Origin: Bacteroidaceae bacterium
Lineage (GTDB): Bacteria > Bacteroidota > Bacteroidia > Bacteroidales > CHK158-818
Assembly (NCBI GenBank): GCA_017467745.1
Contig: JAFUKV010000072.1
Location: 1 to 9,767, forward strand
Reading direction: 5' to 3'
DNA length: 9,767 bases
This document shows, one piece after another, positions 6,491 through 9,767 of this stretch (position 1 is its first letter; every line of letters begins with the position of its first letter). A model generated the notes under the pieces. The model did no database searches. It saw only the letters and a program-made list of their open reading frames with translations, and was not told the DNA's origin. A program made the translations under genes and the position numbers.

Positions 6491-7351
6491 ATGAGACAAT
6501 TAAAGATTACAAAATCTATCACAAACAGAGAGAGTGCTTCGCTTGACAAATATCTTCAAGAAATCGGTAGAGAAGACCTGATTACGGTAGAAGAAGAAGT
6601 AGAACTCGCTCAGCGTATAAAAAAAGGTGATCGTGCAGCATTAGAAAAACTGACACGCGCAAATCTTCGATTTGTAGTTTCGGTAGCAAAACAGTACCAA
6701 AATCAAGGATTGAGTTTGCCAGACCTTATCAACGAAGGCAATCTCGGGTTAATTAAAGCTGCTGAAAAATTCGACGAAACTCGAGGATTTAAATTTATTT
6801 CGTACGCTGTATGGTGGATACGTCAATCTATTCTTCAAGCATTGGCAGAACAATCTCGTATCGTTCGGCTTCCGCTCAATCAAGTAGGTTCTCTGAATAA
6901 AATCAGTAAAGCCTTTTCTAAATTCGAGCAAGAAAACGAACGTCGGCCGTCTCCCGAAGAGTTGGCGGAAGAATTAGAGATTCCCGTAGACAAGATTTCC
7001 GATACGATGAAAGTATCCGGACGTCATATCTCGGTAGATGCGCCTTTCATAGAAGGAGAAGATAACAGCTTATTAGATGTACTCATCAATGACGATTCGC
7101 CCATTGCTGACCGTTCTCTCATCAACGAATCACTTGCGAAAGAAATTGACAGAGCTCTTGCTACTTTAACCGAAAGAGAATGCGATATTATCAAAATGTT
7201 TTTCGGTATCGGATGTCAAGAAATGACATTGGAAGAAATCGGCGACAAATTCGGCCTCACCAGAGAGCGCGTACGTCAGATTAAAGAAAAAGCCATCAGA
7301 CGATTAAGACAAAGTTCACGTAGCAAACTGCTCAAAACTTATTTGGGATAA
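6491..7351 (+). CDS. rpoD: Primary sigma factor RpoD (Bacteroidota sigma-70)
   Basis: This 286-residue protein is the housekeeping sigma factor, which directs RNA polymerase to TTTG/TAnnTTTG promoters. It begins MRQLKITKSITNRE, as Bacteroidota RpoD proteins do, and lacks region 1.1 and the long non-conserved insert of E. coli sigma-70. Region 1.2 covers about 18-48 (SLDKYLQEIGRE onward). Region 2 covers about 58-130, with NLRFVVSVAKQYQ, LPDLINEGNLGLIKAAEKFD and the -10-reading segment FISYAVWWIRQSI. Region 3 is about 135-210. Region 4, about 222-280, ends with the -35 helix-turn-helix LTRERVRQIKEKAIRRLR. An in-frame TTG nine bases upstream (6482) would add three residues, but family comparison supports ATG 6491. 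It is monocistronic, with a consensus promoter and a strong terminator. Confidence 0.97.
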   Translation: MRQLKITKSITNRESASLDKYLQEIGREDLITVEEEVELAQRIKKGDRAALEKLTRANLRFVVSVAKQYQNQGLSLPDLINEGNLGLIKAAEKFDETRGFKFISYAVWWIRQSILQALAEQSRIVRLPLNQVGSLNKISKAFSKFEQENERRPSPEELAEELEIPVDKISDTMKVSGRHISVDAPFIEGEDNSLLDVLINDDSPIADRSLINESLAKEIDRALATLTERECDIIKMFFGIGCQEMTLEEIGDKFGLTRERVRQIKEKAIRRLRQSSRSKLLKTYLG

Positions 7352-7363
7352 ACTCCCGCCTTA

Positions 7364-7384
7364 CTTTCTTATAGAATAAGAAAG
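7364..7384 (+). other. Small hairpin just after rpoD
   Basis: CTTTCTTAT (7364-7372) pairs perfectly with ATAAGAAAG (7376-7384) around a 3-nt loop. No T run follows, so it is not a terminator by itself. It could protect the rpoD mRNA 3' end from exonucleases, or be incidental. Confidence 0.4.
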
Positions 7385-7396
7385 AGAAAATAAGTC

Positions 7397-7443
7397 TAAC
7401 GAATTGATAATCCGAAAGGATTATCAATTCGTTATTTTTTTTT
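7397..7443 (+). terminator. Strong rho-independent terminator of rpoD
   Basis: A 17-bp perfect stem (7397-7413 with 7418-7434) is closed by a GAAA tetraloop, a stable GNRA loop, and is followed by nine T residues (7435-7443). It is the most convincing terminator in the window and lies 45 nt after the rpoD stop. Confidence 0.93.
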
Positions 7444-7452
7444 AGTCTGACA

Positions 7453-7488
7453 TAAAAAAGAAAAAACGGCGATAACAATTATTGCCGT
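7453..7488 (-). terminator. Rho-independent terminator of the DUF418 transcript
   Basis: Read on the minus strand, ACGGC-A-ATAA pairs with TTAT-C-GCCGT around loop TTG (7488 to 7466), with a single A/C mismatch. T-rich sequence, TTTTTTCTTTTTT-like, follows (7465 to 7453). It faces the rpoD terminator across about 10 bp, so this is a convergent terminator pair. The nearest upstream minus-strand gene is DUF418, so that transcript carries a 3' tail of about 200 nt. Confidence 0.65.
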
Positions 7489-7489
7489 A

Positions 7490-7663
7490 TTAAGCCATTA
7501 TTCGCTGCCTTAGCCTCATCTTGTGAAAACAAAATATAAAGAATATGAGAATGTAGTCAATCGCTTTTGCGGCGATTAAACCACGTGTCAGCCCCGCTTT
7601 TTTATTTCTGCGCGGGCTCAATATTTCACGAACAATGCAGAATAACGGACAAACCTTTTCCTG
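7490..7663 (-). pseudogene. Open frame without a start, possible gene remnant
   Basis: On the minus strand one frame is open for 57 codons, from just after a TAG at 7664-7666 to a TAA at 7490-7492. The stop abuts the terminator hairpin that ends at 7488. There is no good ATG near its beginning; the only in-frame ATGs are close to the end. The translation is basic then hydrophobic, with AAKAIDYILIFFIFCF in the second half. From memory, it resembles short sequences recurring in Bacteroidales mobile DNA. I cannot verify that, and a chance frame within a structured 3' tail is equally possible. I recognise no protein family. Confidence 0.25.
7559..7618 (-). other. Two small hairpins in the DUF418 3' tail
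   Basis: AATCGC (7559-7564) pairs with GCGATT (7572-7577). AGCCCCGC (7590-7597) pairs imperfectly with GCGGGCT (7612-7618, one unpaired C). A CACGTG palindrome (7582-7587) lies between them. With the terminator at 7453-7488 this makes a structured segment of about 150 nt. It could be only a 3' UTR, or a small RNA; sequence alone does not decide. Confidence 0.3.
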
Positions 7664-7692
7664 CTAAACCATTATAAAACTGCACACCTGTT

Positions 7693-8868
7693 CTATTTAC
7701 CGGTTCCCAACCATGTCCATTTATGCCAAACATACTCCAATGGTCCCTGTTTGTATTTAGACAGCCACCACCGACAAAATTTCACTTGTAACAAAAATAC
7801 GCAGATTCCGATTAGTAAACTAAGCGAGTATCCGCAATAAGGAGCAAGATACAACCCGAAAGGGAAATAAATGATTGCACCTATAATAGACTGTGTAATG
7901 TAGTTTGTCAAACTCATTTTACCGTAAAAGCGTAAATTACCGACAATTCGGCTAAATTTTTCACTTTGATAAAGCAACACGAACGAAGCGACTAAAACGA
8001 ATGTAAAAGATAATTTTTGCCACATATCAAAAGCTGTTCCCACTGTTTGTCGAACAACTTCACTATTATCCATAACAAGCTCTTTCAACGTGTACAAAGG
8101 CGCAAATACGATAACGGAAACAACCAGAACTTTTACCCAAAAACGAGAATTCCGTTCGGAAGAAACAAAATATTGCTTCCTGCCGATATAGAAACCTAAG
8201 AGAAACAATCCTGCTGTCTGAAAGAAACGACCGGCATTTACCGCCCATAACAAACTTGCTTTCTGCCCTAATGTAATATTACCCCAAATAAAATTCCAAA
8301 AGTCTCCTTTTTTTGTATACTCCAACACTTCGGCATACATTTCTCCGACTTTAAGGTCTGGCAATCGATATGCAGGATTTATTAAACCGGCAATATAATG
8401 AAACCACTCTATCGGCTGTAACAAAAACAAAATGGCAACCAATAAAACAGTTCCGTTATTCCAATTTCGAGCAAAAAACAAAACCAATCCTACAACCACA
8501 AACAGCAACAACACATCTCCTGCCGGGAAAAAAGCAGCGTTCAACGTAGCAAAGCCAATCAACAACACCAAGCGCCACAAAAAACGATAACCGAAATCTT
8601 TTCCGCATTTCTTTTGATTATCGGTTTGAATATAAAATGTAAATCCAAACAACAAAGCGAAAATTGCGTAAGCCTTCCCCGCAAAAAGGGTAAAAATTCC
8701 ATTAAATACTCCTTGATCTAATACGTTCAACCAAACCGGAGAATCAACAGGATAAACCTGAAAAATAAAATGTTCCAGATTATGTACCAGCAGAATCGCC
8801 ATCACTGCAAAACCTCGCAAAGCATCCACAACCTCTATACGAGGCGTTTTATTAAAAAATTGCGCCAT
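7693..8868 (-). CDS. DUF418 (YeiB-type) multi-pass membrane protein
   Basis: A 391-residue integral membrane protein of the DUF418 family, related to the acyltransferase-like membrane proteins of the YeiB group. The substrate is unknown. The N-terminus has the typical RIEVVDALRGFAVMAILLVHN block (10-30), where D15, R18 and H29 are commonly conserved in this superfamily. About eight to ten hydrophobic stretches follow, including about 56-80, 97-112, 117-133, 140-150, 211-228, 244-260, 287-300 and 345-361. The C-terminal DUF418 signature is clear: GKMSLTNYITQSIIG (316-330) and GPLEYVWHKWTW (375-386). Length is normal and the frame is intact. It lies downstream of an Lrp/AsnC gene on the same strand across a 162-bp gap with no clear promoter box. 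Its long structured 3' tail and the patchy distribution of this family suggest it may be an accessory gene, but that is inference. Confidence 0.87.
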   Translation of the reverse strand: MAQFFNKTPRIEVVDALRGFAVMAILLVHNLEHFIFQVYPVDSPVWLNVLDQGVFNGIFTLFAGKAYAIFALLFGFTFYIQTDNQKKCGKDFGYRFLWRLVLLIGFATLNAAFFPAGDVLLLFVVVGLVLFFARNWNNGTVLLVAILFLLQPIEWFHYIAGLINPAYRLPDLKVGEMYAEVLEYTKKGDFWNFIWGNITLGQKASLLWAVNAGRFFQTAGLFLLGFYIGRKQYFVSSERNSRFWVKVLVVSVIVFAPLYTLKELVMDNSEVVRQTVGTAFDMWQKLSFTFVLVASFVLLYQSEKFSRIVGNLRFYGKMSLTNYITQSIIGAIIYFPFGLYLAPYCGYSLSLLIGICVFLLQVKFCRWWLSKYKQGPLEYVWHKWTWLGTGK

Positions 8869-9030
8869 AAACTACTTGTTTAAAACTATCCGAACTCTAT
8901 TCACAGGTTCTCCATATAGACAAGCAACAATCGGGAAAAGCATTTATTCCCTTCTTCCTGTCCCAAACTATCTATCAAACACCCTATAAAAGACTAAAAT
9001 ATCAGTAACGAAAACTTTTCTCCTTACCAA

Positions 9031-9510
9031 TCAATCCTCATCATCCTCCAAATCCTCAATAGGCGGTTGACGTTTAAACGCTTCCTTAAACGATATAAGC
9101 GATTCCGTTCGCGATAATCCCAACGGCTGCAATTTCGTATGAATTATTTTCAATAAATGCGCATTATTACGCGCGTATATCTTGATAAACATATCATACT
9201 GTCCGGTTGTATAATGACACTCCACTACTTCCGGAATTTTTTTTAACGCTTCAAGTACAGTTGCAAACTGTCCGGGACTTTGCAAATACAACCCCATGTA
9301 TGCGCACGTCTCAAATCCTATTTTATTCGAATCGAGAATATACTCCGAGCCCTTTATAATACCGATAGACATTAACTTTTGTACACGTTGGTGTATTGCA
9401 GCTCCCGACACATTACACTCCCGAGCTATTTCCAAAAACGGAATTCTCGCATTTCCGGAAATCAGTTTCAGAATTTTATAATCCAAACTATCCAACTGAT
9501 GGTGTCCCAT
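9031..9510 (-). CDS. Lrp/AsnC-family transcriptional regulator
   Basis: A 159-residue DNA-binding regulator that usually senses amino acids and acts as dimers or octamers. The N-terminal winged helix-turn-helix (about 5-60) starts LDSLDYKILKLISGNARIPFLEIAREC and includes the recognition stretch VSGAAIHQRVQKL (34-46). The ligand-binding RAM domain covers about 67-142, with the conserved TGQYDMFIKIYA (102-113). A strongly acidic tail, DLEDDED, ends the protein. The ATG at 9510 lies two residues or so before the usual start of the helix-turn-helix, so it fits. The partial OmpA-family gene ends 53 bp upstream on the same strand. Its targets are unknown. Family members often act on neighbouring transport or amino-acid genes, and threonine dehydrogenase is an Lrp target in E. 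coli, but nothing here links this regulator to tdh. Confidence 0.92.
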   Translation of the reverse strand: MGHHQLDSLDYKILKLISGNARIPFLEIARECNVSGAAIHQRVQKLMSIGIIKGSEYILDSNKIGFETCAYMGLYLQSPGQFATVLEALKKIPEVVECHYTTGQYDMFIKIYARNNAHLLKIIHTKLQPLGLSRTESLISFKEAFKRQPPIEDLEDDED

Positions 9511-9516
9511 ATATCC

Positions 9517-9545
9517 TAAATTTAATACTATACTACAACTTACAA
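9517..9545 (-). promoter_or_regulatory. Possible weak promoter of the Lrp/AsnC gene
   Basis: On the minus strand TTG (9543-9545) is followed after 18 bp by TAAATTTA (9517-9524), one mismatch from TAnnTTTG. The predicted start would fall about at the ATG, giving a nearly leaderless mRNA. That makes the call weak; co-transcription with the upstream OmpA-family gene is the alternative. Confidence 0.25.
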
Positions 9546-9563
9546 TCCTCTCTGAAATACATA

Positions 9564-9767
9564 TTATTGCAGAATTCTAATCAATTTATCCAATTGAGGA
9601 GCCATAATAATTTCAGTACGACGATTTTTAGAACGTCCCTCATCGGTAGCGTTATCGTCAACCGGCATAAACTCACCCCGTCCGGATGGCACAATCTGCA
9701 AAGGATTTACGCCATAATCCTCTGTCAATATACGCACAACCGATGTTGACCTGACAACACTCAAATC
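9564..9767 (-). CDS. OmpA-family C-terminal peptidoglycan-binding domain, 5' part outside window
   Basis: Only the last 67 residues are present; the gene continues past the right edge. They form the second half of an OmpA-like domain, which anchors outer-membrane proteins to peptidoglycan. DLSVVRSTSVVRIL corresponds to the N-L-S-xx-R-A-xx-V motif of the family. VPSGRGEFMPVDDNAT and EGRSKNRRTEI match the G-x-GE-xx-P-xx-N-xT and GR-xx-NRR-VEI motifs, including the peptidoglycan-contacting Arg. What the missing N-terminal part carries (barrel, lipoprotein, coiled coil or MotB-like helix) cannot be known. It probably lies upstream of the Lrp/AsnC gene in the same direction, with no clear terminator in the 53-bp gap. 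Confidence 0.88.
   Translation of the reverse strand, partial: DLSVVRSTSVVRILTEDYGVNPLQIVPSGRGEFMPVDDNATDEGRSKNRRTEIIMAPQLDKLIRILQ

Noticed and set aside
9003..9028. Possible terminator after the Lrp/AsnC gene
   Set aside because: Only a weak, interrupted pairing (GTAA/TTAC with a short GAA/TTC core) could be drawn, with no convincing T run.
1..9767. CRISPR arrays, tRNA genes, insertion sequences, integrase or phage genes
   Set aside because: No regularly spaced long repeats, cloverleaf-like sequences, transposase motifs or terminal inverted repeats were found on reading both strands.

Overview
The window looks like a stretch of a Bacteroidales (phylum Bacteroidota) chromosome. Three things point there. 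The genes are A+T-rich. The sigma factor is the short Bacteroidota type that lacks region 1.1. Three transcription units carry the Bacteroidota promoter signature, a -7 box TAnnTTTG, with a TTTG-type -33 box 19 bp upstream where it can be seen. Shine-Dalgarno sequences are mostly absent, with one exception at the HtrA gene. Most of the content is core housekeeping. I found no CRISPR array, transposase, integrase, phage gene or tRNA.

Left part (1-1366): a plus-strand gene for a short-chain-type L-threonine 3-dehydrogenase has its own promoter and a clean hairpin terminator. It is followed by about 300 bp without a convincing gene.

Middle minus-strand unit (1367-4463): a strong housekeeping promoter drives RNase P RNA (rnpB). 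A YihY/BrkB membrane protein gene begins only about 24 nt after the RNA end, and aspartokinase (lysC) follows 15 nt after that. No promoter is visible between rnpB and the two coding genes, so the layout suggests rnpB-yihY-lysC read-through.

Central plus-strand block (4464-7443): a repeat-rich leader precedes an HtrA/Deg periplasmic protease, which ends in a terminator. Next comes rpoD with its own consensus promoter and a very strong GAAA-loop terminator. The protease leader lacks an obvious housekeeping promoter but has short direct and inverted repeats, so it may respond to envelope stress through another factor.

Right part (7444-9767), all on the minus strand: the end of an OmpA-family protein cut by the window edge, an Lrp/AsnC regulator, and a DUF418 multi-pass membrane protein. 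A structured tail of about 200 nt follows. It holds a decayed-looking open frame and ends in a minus-strand terminator that faces the rpoD terminator. This DUF418 segment is the best candidate for accessory DNA. I see no clear new multi-gene system. The most worthwhile leads are the rnpB-yihY-lysC linkage, the protease leader and the DUF418 tail.
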